Origin: Kibdelosporangium banguiense
GTDB lineage: Bacteria; Actinomycetota; Actinomycetes; Mycobacteriales; Pseudonocardiaceae
Length of the DNA stretch: 64,000 bases
Direction: 5' to 3'
Assembly (NCBI RefSeq): GCF_017876405.1
Contig: NZ_JAGINW010000001.1
Location: 1,439,203-1,503,202 of the forward strand
This document shows, in pieces, positions 23,830 through 33,066 of this stretch (positions are counted from its first letter, which is position 1; each line of letters starts with the position of its first letter). The position numbers and the translations under genes were made by a program. The notes under the pieces were generated by a model that did no database searches, was not told the origin of the DNA, and saw only the letters and a program-made list of their open reading frames with translations.

Positions 23830-24783
23830 ATGACCGTTCTGCAGAACACCCCTCGCACGGACCCGACGCCGCCTGCCCGCAAGGGGCGGCGCCGGGCCAC
23901 GGCGCTGTCCGGCACCGACCGGATCGTGCTGATACTGATGGTCGGCATCCCGACCCTGCTGCACCTCGCGCTGGTATGGGTACCGACGGTCTCCTCGGTG
24001 CTGCTGTCGTTCACCTCGTGGGACGGCATCGGCGACCTGGACACCATCAAGTGGGTCGGCATCCGCAACTACGCCGACATCTTCACCGCGTACCCGCGGT
24101 TCTGGCCGGCCGTGCAGCACAACCTGATCTGGCTGGTGTTCCTGCTGGTCCTGCCGACCAGCTTCGGGCTGCTGCTGGCCGTGCTGCTGGATCGCAAACT
24201 CAGATTCACCAAGATCTACCAGTCCATCCTGTACCTGCCGGTGGTGCTGGCGCTGGCCATGGTCGGCTTCATCTGGCAGCTGATGTACGAGCCGAACCTC
24301 GGCCTGGTCAACAACCTGCTGGGAATCGCCAACGACAATCCGGTCGACTGGCTCGGTGACTCAGACATCAACATCTACGCCGTGCTGGTGGCGGCGGGCT
24401 GGAAACACACCGGTTACGTGATGTTGCTGTACTTGGCCGGGCTGAAGTCGTTCGACCCGTCGCTGAAGGAAGCCGCCGCACTCGACGGCGCGAGCGCGTG
24501 GCAGGCGTTCTGGAAGGTCACGTTCCCGGTGCTCAAGCCGATCAACGTGATCGTCCTGGTGATCACCGTGATCGAGGGCCTGCGGGCGTTCGACATCGTG
24601 TACGCGATCAACCGCGGCCGCAACGGGCTCGAACTGGTCTCCGTGCTGATCACCGACAACATCATCGGCGAGTCCAGCCGGATCGGCTGGGGCTCCGCGC
24701 TCGCGGTGATCCTGCTGGTGATCTCGCTCGGGTTCATCATCACCTACCTGGTCCAGGTGTTCCGGCGGGAGGATCGCGCGTGA
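23830..24783 (+). CDS. Sugar ABC transporter permease (MalF/UgpA type)
   Basis: The 317-residue membrane protein has six to seven hydrophobic segments and the EAA loop of CUT1 permeases, here KEAAALDGASAWQAFWKVTFPVLKP at about 215-240, which docks the ATPase. It lies 4 bp after the binding-protein stop and overlaps the second permease gene (GTGA). The N-terminal 25 residues are cytoplasmic and basic. No ATPase gene is in the operon; a shared MsiK-like ATPase encoded elsewhere is the usual solution in actinobacteria. Confidence 0.92.
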   Translation: MTVLQNTPRTDPTPPARKGRRRATALSGTDRIVLILMVGIPTLLHLALVWVPTVSSVLLSFTSWDGIGDLDTIKWVGIRNYADIFTAYPRFWPAVQHNLIWLVFLLVLPTSFGLLLAVLLDRKLRFTKIYQSILYLPVVLALAMVGFIWQLMYEPNLGLVNNLLGIANDNPVDWLGDSDINIYAVLVAAGWKHTGYVMLLYLAGLKSFDPSLKEAAALDGASAWQAFWKVTFPVLKPINVIVLVITVIEGLRAFDIVYAINRGRNGLELVSVLITDNIIGESSRIGWGSALAVILLVISLGFIITYLVQVFRREDRA

Positions 24784-25700
24784 CCACGACCTTGGACCGG
24801 ACACCGGTCTCATCCGGGGCGCCCCAGCGCGCGAAGAAGTCCGCGAAGCTGCGGGCCAGCCGGATCGCGTTGCACACCTTCCTGATCGCGGTGTGCCTGA
24901 TCTGGCTGGCACCGTTGCTGTGGACCGTGTTCGCGTCACTGCGGACCTACGAGGACACGTCGGCCAACGGGTACTTCTCGATCCCGTCGGAGCTGACGCT
25001 CAGCAACTTCAGCAAGGCGTGGTCCACCGCGGACCTGCCGAACTACTTCCTCAACACGCTGGTCATCACCATCCCGGCGCTGATCATCACGCTGCTGTTC
25101 AGCTCGTTCGTGGCGTTCGGCGTGACGAGGTTCAGCTTCAAGTTCAACCTGGCGCTGCTGATGCTGTTCACCGCGGGCAACCTGTTGCCGCAGCAGGTCA
25201 TCATCACGCCGCTGTACCGGCTGTTCCGGCTGATCCCGGTGCCGGAATGGATCAACTACAAGGAGACCCTGCTCGACACGCAACTGGGCCTGATCCTGAT
25301 CCACATCGCGTTCCAGGCCGGGTTCTGCACGTTCGTGCTGAGCAACTACATGAAGACCATCCCGCACGAGCTGACCGAGGCGGCCCGGGTGGACGGCGCT
25401 GGGGTGTTCCGGCAGTACTGGCAGGTCATCATGCCGTTGTGCCGGCCGGCGCTGGGCGCACTGGCGACCCTCGAGTTCACCTGGATATACAACGACTTCT
25501 TCTGGGCGATCGTGCTGATCCAGACCGGTGACAAGATGCCGATCACCTCGGCGCTGTCCAACCTCAAGGGCCAGTTCTTCACCGACTACAACCTGCTGGC
25601 CGCGGGGTCACTGCTGGTCGCGATCCCCTGTCTGGTCGTGTTCTTCGCGCTGCAAAGGCAGTTCGTCGGCGGGCTCACCCTAGGATCAACGAAAGGCTGA
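24780..25700 (+). CDS. Sugar ABC transporter permease (MalG/UgpE type)
   Basis: The 306-residue protein starts with GTG overlapping the previous stop. After a basic N terminus it has six membrane segments and the EAA loop (ELTEAARVDGAGVFRQYWQVIMPLCRP at about 195-220). This is the second half of the permease heterodimer for the galactoside importer. The next gene, a GH36 enzyme, follows after 5 bp. A longer open frame beginning at 24498 is an overlap artefact inside the first permease gene. Confidence 0.92.
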   Translation: MTTTLDRTPVSSGAPQRAKKSAKLRASRIALHTFLIAVCLIWLAPLLWTVFASLRTYEDTSANGYFSIPSELTLSNFSKAWSTADLPNYFLNTLVITIPALIITLLFSSFVAFGVTRFSFKFNLALLMLFTAGNLLPQQVIITPLYRLFRLIPVPEWINYKETLLDTQLGLILIHIAFQAGFCTFVLSNYMKTIPHELTEAARVDGAGVFRQYWQVIMPLCRPALGALATLEFTWIYNDFFWAIVLIQTGDKMPITSALSNLKGQFFTDYNLLAAGSLLVAIPCLVVFFALQRQFVGGLTLGSTKG

Positions 25701-25705
25701 TACCT

Positions 25706-27028
25706 GTGCGGCCGGTCACCGAGATCCCCATCGATCCATCCCGCGCCGTCGTCCACGAACAGGGCTGGCAGTCCTGGTCGCCGTCCACGTCCTACCCGGT
25801 GGGCACGCCGCCGCACCGGCCCGCCAGCGACAACCGGCGGATCGGTGCGTGGCGAGCGGAATCCCTGCCCGCGCCTTCGGTCTACCGCGGTGAAGGCCTC
25901 ATCGCGGTGGACCCGGGCGACGGCCCGATCCACGTGATCGCCTCGGCCGATCCGCTCGGCTCGGTACCGGCGATCGATGTGTCCATTGTAGAGTCCCGAG
26001 CCGTCGTCACGGCTTCGGAACCTGTTGTCGTGTACTCCTTCGCCGGGTCGATCCAGGAAGCGCTGGCCCGGTGGGCCGATTCCGTGGTCTCGTCGCTCGG
26101 GTTGGTGGCGCCCCGGCCCGCGCCGACGATCTGGTGCTCGTGGTACCAGTACTTCACCAAGGTCACCGAGGCGAACGTGGTGACGAACCTGGCGTTGATG
26201 GACTCGTTGCCGATCGACGTCGTCCAGGTGGATGACGGCTACCAGGCCGAGATCGGCGACTGGCTGATCCCGTCCCCGGATTTCTCCGACGTGCCAGGCC
26301 TGTTCACGCGAATCCGGGACACCGGGCGGCGCGCCGGGATCTGGACGGCGCCATTTCTCGTTGGCTCGCAGTCACAAGTCGCGGCCGCGCACCCGGACTG
26401 GTTGGTGCGTAACTACGACGACTCACCCGTGAGCGCCGGCCACAACTGGAACCAGGATCTGTACGCGTTGGACAGCACGCATCCTGGGGCGGCCGAGTAC
26501 CTCACCGAGGTCTACAGCACGTTCCGCAGCTGGGGCATCGACTTTCACAAGATCGACTTCATTTACGCGGGGGCTTTGTACGGCAAGCGATACAGCGATG
26601 TCTCGCCGATCGAGGCCTACCGGAGCGCGCTCCGGCTGATTCGCGAAGCCATCGGGCCGGACGCGTATCTGCTGGGTTGTGGTGCTCCGCAACTGCCGTC
26701 GATCGGGCTCGTGGACGCGATGCGGGTGAGCCCGGACATCGCGCCGACGTACATGCCTCGTGACGAGGACATCTCCATGCCCGGGCAATGGGGTGCTGTG
26801 CTCAACGGCGTCTCGCGGGCGTTCCAGCATGGGCGATTCTGGGTCAACGATCCCGACTGCATCGTGGCTCGTCCTGGGATTGAGCAGCGTGAGGAGTGGG
26901 CCGAGCACGTCTCGCGGTACGGCGGGCTACGCGGCTCGTCGGACGGTCTCGATCAGCTTGACGAGTGGGGTCTTGAGACAACACGACGGTTGCTCAGCGA
27001 ACCAGTGCCGCGCTACTTCATCCCTTGA
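25706..27028 (+). CDS. GH36-family alpha-galactosidase
   Basis: The 440-residue glycosidase belongs to the GH36/GH-D clan. The barrel contains IWCSWYQYF, VVQVDDGYQ, the nucleophile segment FHKIDFIYAG (D284) and the acid/base segment MRVSPDIAP (D344). It is shorter than classic GH36 enzymes (about 700 residues), since the N-terminal beta-sandwich is reduced. There is no signal peptide, so it should cleave imported alpha-galactosides in the cytoplasm, releasing galactose for the GalT route. It is the last gene of the importer operon. Its 3' end overlaps the converging serine hydrolase gene by 16 bp. Confidence 0.88.
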   Translation: MRPVTEIPIDPSRAVVHEQGWQSWSPSTSYPVGTPPHRPASDNRRIGAWRAESLPAPSVYRGEGLIAVDPGDGPIHVIASADPLGSVPAIDVSIVESRAVVTASEPVVVYSFAGSIQEALARWADSVVSSLGLVAPRPAPTIWCSWYQYFTKVTEANVVTNLALMDSLPIDVVQVDDGYQAEIGDWLIPSPDFSDVPGLFTRIRDTGRRAGIWTAPFLVGSQSQVAAAHPDWLVRNYDDSPVSAGHNWNQDLYALDSTHPGAAEYLTEVYSTFRSWGIDFHKIDFIYAGALYGKRYSDVSPIEAYRSALRLIREAIGPDAYLLGCGAPQLPSIGLVDAMRVSPDIAPTYMPRDEDISMPGQWGAVLNGVSRAFQHGRFWVNDPDCIVARPGIEQREEWAEHVSRYGGLRGSSDGLDQLDEWGLETTRRLLSEPVPRYFIP

Positions 27029-27957
27029 GTCTGCGCCTCAGTGGAGGTCATGGCTTGCTGCATCGACGCGGCGATGGAGGTGAGGTTCGCTCGGGCGGGG
27101 CCGCTGGACGGGGGCTGCGTTGACATGAGCACGACGGCGTAGCTGTCAGCGCCGTTCATGACCACGCCGGCACTGTGCAGGTAAAGCCGATTGCCGTAGT
27201 ACATCCAGCCCTGCTTGGCGAAGGCTTTGAGCGCCCCTCCCAGCAGGCCGAAGTACTGGTCGAAGCCATCGGCGGCCTCGGGAGTCGCCGCGCTGAGGGC
27301 GGTCTCGATGACCGCTTCGTCGTCGTCGGTCATCTCGTTCATGATGTGCTGGTAGAGACGGGCGAAATCGGCCGGGGACACCACGACCTCGCCCCACTGG
27401 CTGCGGTCGGCAGTGGTCCTCGTATCAGCCATGCCCAACGACGTCGCTACGCGGGTCATCGCGTTGTAGCCGTCGAACTTGATCCATAAGGAGTTCATGG
27501 CGTCGTCGTCGCTCGCGCTCAACGCCTGCGTGATCAACCGGTGGTCGGTCGAGGTGAGCGGGACATCGCGGTCGAGCATGTCGACGACGAGCATGAGCTT
27601 GCTCAGCGAAGCCGAATAGAACTGCTCGGACCCGGTCGTCGCGAGCTGCCCGGTCTGCAGGTCGAGCACCGCCATCCCGAACGTGATGCCGTTGGGCACC
27701 GCACCCTTGGCCGCTTCGAGCATCGCGGCGGCGTAGTCCGGCCTGGCCGGCTGCGGCTCCGGAGCCGTCAGGGCGAGGTCGGGCGTCGGCGCCGCCTGCG
27801 GCGCAGTCGTGTCCGGCGCGGGCGTGATCGGCGGCGGCGCCACCTCGGCGACTGCGGGGTCGGCCGGGGTCACCGACATCGCCGGGGTAGGCGCCACCAG
27901 CACGACCGCGGCCAACAAGAAGCCGCTGAGGAGGGCTCTATTGGCCAGCTGGGACAC
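27013..27957 (-). CDS. Exported serine hydrolase, beta-lactamase-like fold
   Basis: The 314-residue protein has a signal or anchor helix (about 8-28), a Pro/Ala/Thr-rich linker to about 72, and a class A lactamase-like domain. S117-L-S-K120 (SxxK) and S149-D-D (SDN-like) are present, but the KTG box is missing: the matching strand reads LHSAGVVMN. Without KTG, lactamase activity is doubtful; a peptidase or non-enzymatic envelope role is more likely. It converges on the galactosidase gene and has no evident partner. Confidence 0.75.
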   Translation of the reverse strand: MSQLANRALLSGFLLAAVVLVAPTPAMSVTPADPAVAEVAPPPITPAPDTTAPQAAPTPDLALTAPEPQPARPDYAAAMLEAAKGAVPNGITFGMAVLDLQTGQLATTGSEQFYSASLSKLMLVVDMLDRDVPLTSTDHRLITQALSASDDDAMNSLWIKFDGYNAMTRVATSLGMADTRTTADRSQWGEVVVSPADFARLYQHIMNEMTDDDEAVIETALSAATPEAADGFDQYFGLLGGALKAFAKQGWMYYGNRLYLHSAGVVMNGADSYAVVLMSTQPPSSGPARANLTSIAASMQQAMTSTEAQTQGMK

Positions 27958-27986
27958 GAGTCCAAGCTATGGACCCCGACTGGGAA

Positions 27987-28005
27987 ACAGGTGAGAAGAA
28001 CCTGT
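27987..28005 (-). terminator. Hairpin after the ABC-2 permease gene
   Basis: ACAGGT and ACCTGT flank seven bases, and the minus-strand reading continues with TTTCCC. It lies 22 bases beyond the permease stop and 30 bp before the serine hydrolase start, so it could also affect that promoter. Confidence 0.4.
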
Positions 28006-28027
28006 CGGTTTGATTTCTGTTCGAGTC

Positions 28028-28831
28028 TCAGCGGCTGACGGCTTTGCGGTAACGCCTGATCGCGAACGGGACGAAAATGAGGAGGATGACCGCCGTCCAG
28101 GCCAATGTGGCAAGAACTGGATGCTGGAGGGGCCAGGCGTCGGGGGCGGGCATTCCGGGGTTCGTGTTGCCGAAGAGGTCGCGGGATGCCTGGGTGATGG
28201 CGGAGACCGGGTTCCACTCGGCGATGACCTTCAGCGGGCCGGGCAGGTTGCTCGACGGCACGAATGTGTTGGCGATGAAGGTCAATGGGAAGATGACGAT
28301 GAAGCTGGCGTTGTTGAAGACCTCGGGGCTGCGGATCCAGAGCCCGACGACGGCCATCATCCAGGAGAGCGCGTAGGCGAACAGCAGCAGGAGGACGAAG
28401 CCGAGCAGCGCTTCGCCGATCGATGTGTGGATTCGCCAGCCGACGATCAGGCCGGTCAGGGACATCACGACCAGGCTGATCAGGTTGATCACAACGTCGC
28501 TTGTGGTGCGTCCGACCAGGACGGCCGAACGGGCCATCGGCAGAGAGCGGAACCGGTCGATGATGCCTTTCTGGATGTCCTCGGCGAGGCCGAGGCCGGT
28601 CCAGGTGGCGCCGAAGACCGCTGTCTGCACGAAGATCCCGGCCATCAGGAACTCCCGGTAGGACACTCCGGGGATGGAGATCGAACTGCCGAACACGTAG
28701 GCGAACAGCAGCACGAACATGATGGGCGACAACGTGGTGAAGACCAGCAGGTCCGGGACACGCTTGATCTTGATCAGGTTGCGGCGGGCGATCGTCATGC
28801 CGTCGCTGAAGGCCATTGCCACCGGGCTCAT
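28028..28831 (-). CDS. ABC-2 exporter permease (DrrB type)
   Basis: The 267-residue membrane protein has about six hydrophobic segments and the ABC-2/DrrB features: LIKIKRVPDLLVFTTLSPIMFVLLFAYVFG near the N terminus and GIIDRFRSLPMARSAVLVGR at about 86-105, which contacts the ATPase. It overlaps the ATPase gene by 4 bp (ATGA). DrrAB-type exporters move hydrophobic compounds such as drugs or lipids outward. No biosynthetic gene lies nearby to indicate the substrate. Confidence 0.9.
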   Translation of the reverse strand: MSPVAMAFSDGMTIARRNLIKIKRVPDLLVFTTLSPIMFVLLFAYVFGSSISIPGVSYREFLMAGIFVQTAVFGATWTGLGLAEDIQKGIIDRFRSLPMARSAVLVGRTTSDVVINLISLVVMSLTGLIVGWRIHTSIGEALLGFVLLLLFAYALSWMMAVVGLWIRSPEVFNNASFIVIFPLTFIANTFVPSSNLPGPLKVIAEWNPVSAITQASRDLFGNTNPGMPAPDAWPLQHPVLATLAWTAVILLIFVPFAIRRYRKAVSR

Positions 28832-29790
28832 GCCTGTTCCCCTTCCCCCACAACGGCTTCGTGCCCGGTCAGGGCCAGGAAGACGTCGTCCAGTGTGGGC
28901 CTTCGCAGACCCACGTCCTTGACTTTCACCGATTGCTCGGACAACCGGCCGAGCGCGTCGATGAGCACCGCGGAACCGCCGGAGACGGGCACCGTGATGC
29001 GGCGTGATGTCGTGTCGGTCTGGATCTCACCGACCGCGACCGGCTGCAGCGCGGTGTGCGCTGTGTCCAGATCGGCCGCGTCGGCCAGGACGAGTTCGAG
29101 GCGTTCGCCGCCGACCTGGTCCTTCAGCTCGTCGGCCGTGCCCAGCGCGATCACCTTGCCGTGGTCGATCACCGCGATCCGGTCGGCGAGCCGCTCGGCC
29201 TCCTCCATGTACTGCGTGGTCAGCAGCAGGGTGGCGCCACCCGCGACCAGCGCCTCGACCACGTCCCACAGGCCGAACCGGGCGCGCGGGTCCAGCCCGG
29301 TGGTCGGCTCGTCCAGGAAAAGCACCTTGCCGTTGCCGACGAGCGCGCCGGCCAGGTCGAGACGGCGCCGCATGCCGCCGGAGTACGTCCGCACCGGCCG
29401 GTCGCCGGCCTCCACCAGGTCGAACTGTTCCAGTAGTGCACGTGCGCGCTCACGACTGCGTTTGGCGCCCAGGTGGTAGAGGCGCCCGACCATGTCCAGG
29501 TTCTCGAAACCGGTGAGGTGCTCGTCGACTGCCGCGTACTGGCCGGAAACACCGATCCGCGAACGCAACTGCCGGGCCTCAACGACCACGTCGAGGCCGG
29601 CGACGGTCGCCTTGCCCCCATCAGGCGGTAGCAGCGTCGTGAAGACCCGCACCGCTGTTGTCTTGCCTGCCCCGTTCGGGCCGAGCAAAGCCATCACGGT
29701 GCCTTCCGGCACCTCCAGATCCAGACCGTCGAGCGCCACGATGTCGCCATAGCGCTTGACAAGGCCCTCCGCGACTATCGCGTTTGCCAT
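28828..29790 (-). CDS. ABC exporter ATPase (DrrA type)
   Basis: The 320-residue ATPase has Walker A GPNGAGKT (37-44), the signature YSGGMRRRLDLA near 135, Walker B VLFLDEPTTGLDP and the DrrA-type C-terminal domain ending in PTLDDVFLALTG. The ATG at 29790, with GGGGAG upstream, is preferred to a start 32 codons earlier that lacks family similarity. It energises the overlapping DrrB-like permease. No regulator adjoins it. Confidence 0.92.
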   Translation of the reverse strand: MANAIVAEGLVKRYGDIVALDGLDLEVPEGTVMALLGPNGAGKTTAVRVFTTLLPPDGGKATVAGLDVVVEARQLRSRIGVSGQYAAVDEHLTGFENLDMVGRLYHLGAKRSRERARALLEQFDLVEAGDRPVRTYSGGMRRRLDLAGALVGNGKVLFLDEPTTGLDPRARFGLWDVVEALVAGGATLLLTTQYMEEAERLADRIAVIDHGKVIALGTADELKDQVGGERLELVLADAADLDTAHTALQPVAVGEIQTDTTSRRITVPVSGGSAVLIDALGRLSEQSVKVKDVGLRRPTLDDVFLALTGHEAVVGEGEQA

Positions 29791-29927
29791 CTGTCCGCTC
29801 CCCAAGCGTTCGGTGTGATGCGGGTCATCCTGCACCCACCCACCGACAAAAGCTGCCCAGTTCCCGTCGAGGATCTCTCCGGACAACCCTGTTCAGCGGC
29901 GCTCACCTGGGGAAAGAGCCGGACAGA

Positions 29928-31649
29928 TCACCCTTGTGAGTGATAACTGGACGCCTTGTTGGCCACCGTCCGGGCGTGCTTGGCGACCTTCTTGTCCGGG
30001 TGCAGGTCGCCTACCGCCTGTAGCACCGGGATCACCTGAGGGTGCGGCAGCCGCCACATGTTGTCGAGGATGTCCTTGGGAGCCATGGACAGCGCGGCGG
30101 CGATGGCGAGCGGAGTGTGATCCGACGGCACCGCCACGATCAGCGCGATCGCGTCGATGGTGAACCACGCACGCTCTTGGAAAGTCAACGCGAACTCGGC
30201 AGGGACGTCGTCCGGCTGCTTGTAGCCGGCGCTCCCGGCCAGCGCGAGTTTCGCGTATGGACGCAGCGCCGGATCATCCAGAACACTCCGCCAGACCGGA
30301 TCGGCTTCGGCACCGAGGTCCATCACAGCGCTCGTCGCCCACACCCGATAGGCCCCACCACTGTCCGACGCGACCGTCAGCAGATCGCGGGCGCCGTCCT
30401 GCAGGCCCCGGCTTTCCAGCCAAGGCCCCAGTTCTGCAGCCATCTGGGCCTCGGTCAGCACGCTCGAGAGCCCGACGAGATCCGCCGCGGTCATCTCGGT
30501 CACGGGCGGCAACAGCGCAACGTCCACCCCGCTGTCGATGAGCTCGTCGCGCATCGTGCTCAGCCCGAGCGGGGTCAGCCGGATGACGTCTTCTCCGTCC
30601 GAATGGGACACTGTCGCCGCACCTAGTAGCACCAACTGCTCGACGAGAGTCCGCGCCGGATCGCCGTGCTGCTCGGTCCACGCCTGAAGCATCTGCCGGT
30701 CCTCAGCGCTCTCCTCGATCAGGGACGTGAGCGCCGCCATCGGCATCCCCTCGTCCCGGCTCAGGAAAAGCATCAGGAAAGCGGTCGCGCCGACACCTTC
30801 GAACTCGATCTCCCCGTCGTACACGTCGACCAGCCAGTCGAGCGCGAACCCGAGAGTGACAGCCAGCCCGCTCTGCCAGAGCGCGATGACAGTCTCGTCG
30901 TCGCCATCCGGCCAGCTATCGAGCGCGTCCCCACGCATCAGCGTGCCGCCGTCATCCTCAGGGGACTGAGCGAAGCCGGTGAAATCCGCCAGCTGCACCA
31001 GCAATGCGATCTCGGGCGCGGCTTCGGCATCGGACAGTTCGATACCGAGCACCGCCGCGGCGCTGACGATGTCGTCCGGGGTCAGATCGCCGCGTTCGGT
31101 GAGGGCACGGCCGTCGCCGGTCCACTCACCGAGCTTGTGCGCCTGGTTCATCAGCTTGCTCTGCCGTGCCGCGGCCGCGAGTTCCGCGTGGTCCGGCAGG
31201 CGCATCGGCGGTATGTCGTCCGGGGACACGCCGAACTGCTCGAGGATCGTCACCAGGGAGTCGTCCGGCTCGAAGAGCTCCGCGAGTTCCTCCGGCGACA
31301 TCACGGCCTGGAAGAACTCCGGGCCGGCCTCCTCCAGTTCGGCGTCGAGGGCCTCGATCTGGCTGTGCGGCAGGCGATTGGTGTCGTCGAGGAAGGCAAG
31401 CAGGGTCGACGCCGCACGGATGACGTCCCGGGCGTGCTCCGGGCTGTCGAGCACCACGTTTTCCGGGATGACCTCCAGCAGCAGCTCGTCGAGGTCGCCG
31501 AGCGCGAACGCGCCAGGTTGCTCGTGCGCCAGGTGATCCCGCGACAGTTCCAGCAGAAGCCGCAGGTCACGCGCGTCGACCCCGACGCCGGCGCGCCCGG
31601 CCCACTTGTCGATCTCGTGCAGAGTCGCGTCGATCGTGTCCACGGCCAT
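29928..31649 (-). CDS. Large acidic protein of unknown function
   Basis: The 573-residue protein has no signal peptide or membrane helix. It is strongly acidic and helical, with many short DD/EE runs, and the C-terminal third resembles HEAT-like helical pairs (ALAGSAGYKQPDD, HPQVIPVLQAVGDLHPDKKVAKHARTVANK). The last segment, with a degree-of-repeat pattern like armadillo proteins, suggests a scaffold. I know long conserved hypotheticals of this style in Pseudonocardiaceae, but no function. ATG 31649 gives MAVDTIDATLHEIDKWAG. It lies 19 bp after the mprB stop on the same strand, so it may be read through from mprAB. Confidence 0.7.
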   Translation of the reverse strand: MAVDTIDATLHEIDKWAGRAGVGVDARDLRLLLELSRDHLAHEQPGAFALGDLDELLLEVIPENVVLDSPEHARDVIRAASTLLAFLDDTNRLPHSQIEALDAELEEAGPEFFQAVMSPEELAELFEPDDSLVTILEQFGVSPDDIPPMRLPDHAELAAAARQSKLMNQAHKLGEWTGDGRALTERGDLTPDDIVSAAAVLGIELSDAEAAPEIALLVQLADFTGFAQSPEDDGGTLMRGDALDSWPDGDDETVIALWQSGLAVTLGFALDWLVDVYDGEIEFEGVGATAFLMLFLSRDEGMPMAALTSLIEESAEDRQMLQAWTEQHGDPARTLVEQLVLLGAATVSHSDGEDVIRLTPLGLSTMRDELIDSGVDVALLPPVTEMTAADLVGLSSVLTEAQMAAELGPWLESRGLQDGARDLLTVASDSGGAYRVWATSAVMDLGAEADPVWRSVLDDPALRPYAKLALAGSAGYKQPDDVPAEFALTFQERAWFTIDAIALIVAVPSDHTPLAIAAALSMAPKDILDNMWRLPHPQVIPVLQAVGDLHPDKKVAKHARTVANKASSYHSQG

Positions 31650-31668
31650 GCCGCAGCACTCTAGTCGT

Positions 31669-33066
31669 TCACCCCGGCATTCCCGGCAGTCGCAAGCTGA
31701 ACAGCGCGCCGCCCTCGGGTGAGCGTCCGGCGAGCACTTCACCACCGTGCCGGAGCGCGGCCTGTTGCACGATCGCCAGTCCGAGTCCGGAACCTGGCAG
31801 TGTCCGCGCCTCCTGCGAACGGTAGAAGCGGTCGAACACGCGGGGCAGGTCCTCCTCGGCGATTCCGGGGCCCTCGTCAGCGACTTCCAGCACCGCGAAC
31901 CCGTCTCCGGCGGAACCCAGCCGTACTCGCACTGTCCCGTCAGGCGGGCTGAACTTCACCGCGTTGTCCAGTAAATTCAGCACAGCGCGTTCCAAAGCGG
32001 CCGTGTCACCGATCAATCGCCATGGCTGCAGGGAGACCTCGAACTTGATGTCCCCGGCCCGCCGCCGGGCCCGGTCCAGCGCCTGTTCGACGACCTCCAC
32101 CAGTTCGACCGGCTCCCACACCGCCTGTGCGCCCTCTTCACGCGCCAGCTCGACCAGGTCGCCGATCAGCTGCGTGAGCTCGTCGAGCTGGCCGCGCAGG
32201 TCGTCCTGGATCTCGGCCTTGTCCTGATCGGACAGTGTGGGGGCGCCCGGCGCCTCCGAGGCCATCAGCAGTTCCAGGTTGGTACGCAACGAAGTCAGCG
32301 GCGTCCGCAGCTCGTGCCCGGCGTCGGCGACCAGACTGCGTTGCCGGTCCCTGGCGTCGGCGACCGCGCCGAGCATGGTGTTGAAACTGTGTGTCAGACG
32401 TGCGAGTTCGTCGTCACCGCTGACCTGGATCGGCCGCAGGTCACCGGTCCTGGCCACCCGTTCGGTCGCCCGAGTCAGCCTTTCCACCGGCCGCAACCCA
32501 GTTCTGGCCACCGCGGTGCCTGCCAGTGCCGCGACCACGACGCCCGCGCCACTGATCAGGATCAGCACCAGCGCCAAATCGGTCAGCAGGTCCTTGGTGG
32601 GCTGCAGGCGTTGTGCCACCACCAAAGCCGCCGGCTGATTGCCGACCTGGATCCGGATCGAGTAGACGCGGCTGTCGGTCCGTCCGTCGGTCCGGGTGTA
32701 CTCCTGCCTGGTGCCGGCCGCTACTGCACGTTCGTCCGCGCCGTACGGCGGCACCTGGCCGGGTACCCGGATGACCTGGTTGCCGTCGTCGTCGATGACG
32801 GTGAACTTGACGTCGTTGAGCGCGGCGAACAACGCGGGGATCGTCGTGCCACCGTCGATGTCCACGTTGTGGCCGCTCAACGCGTTGGTCGCGCGGTCTC
32901 TGAGGTTCTGGTCTACCTGGTCGTAGAGGTTGCGCGACACCGTGAGGTACGCCCCCAGCGAGACGAGCGCCACCGCCCCGGCCACACACATCGCGGCCAG
33001 GAGGGTTACTCGACTTCGAAGCGAAAAACGTTGCCGGCGCCCAGGTTCGTGCGGGGCGTAGATCAC
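31669..33066 (-). CDS. mprB: Sensor histidine kinase MprB
   Basis: The 465-residue kinase has a first membrane helix (about 21-44), an extracytoplasmic sensor domain of about 115 residues, a second helix (about 163-188), HAMP and HisKA with H251 in [22 protein letters not shown]. An HATPase domain ([29 protein letters not shown]) follows. It is the partner of MprA, whose stop overlaps its GTG. In mycobacteria MprB senses envelope stress together with DnaK and controls sigE, sigB and pepD. Length and domains agree with that protein. Confidence 0.9.
   Translation of the reverse strand: MIYAPHEPGRRQRFSLRSRVTLLAAMCVAGAVALVSLGAYLTVSRNLYDQVDQNLRDRATNALSGHNVDIDGGTTIPALFAALNDVKFTVIDDDGNQVIRVPGQVPPYGADERAVAAGTRQEYTRTDGRTDSRVYSIRIQVGNQPAALVVAQRLQPTKDLLTDLALVLILISGAGVVVAALAGTAVARTGLRPVERLTRATERVARTGDLRPIQVSGDDELARLTHSFNTMLGAVADARDRQRSLVADAGHELRTPLTSLRTNLELLMASEAPGAPTLSDQDKAEIQDDLRGQLDELTQLIGDLVELAREEGAQAVWEPVELVEVVEQALDRARRRAGDIKFEVSLQPWRLIGDTAALERAVLNLLDNAVKFSPPDGTVRVRLGSAGDGFAVLEVADEGPGIAEEDLPRVFDRFYRSQEARTLPGSGLGLAIVQQAALRHGGEVLAGRSPEGGALFSLRLPGMPG

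Noticed and set aside
24498-24779. Upstream extension of the second permease frame
   Set aside because: The extension lies within the first permease gene in another frame; GTG 24780 with the GTGA overlap is the proper start.
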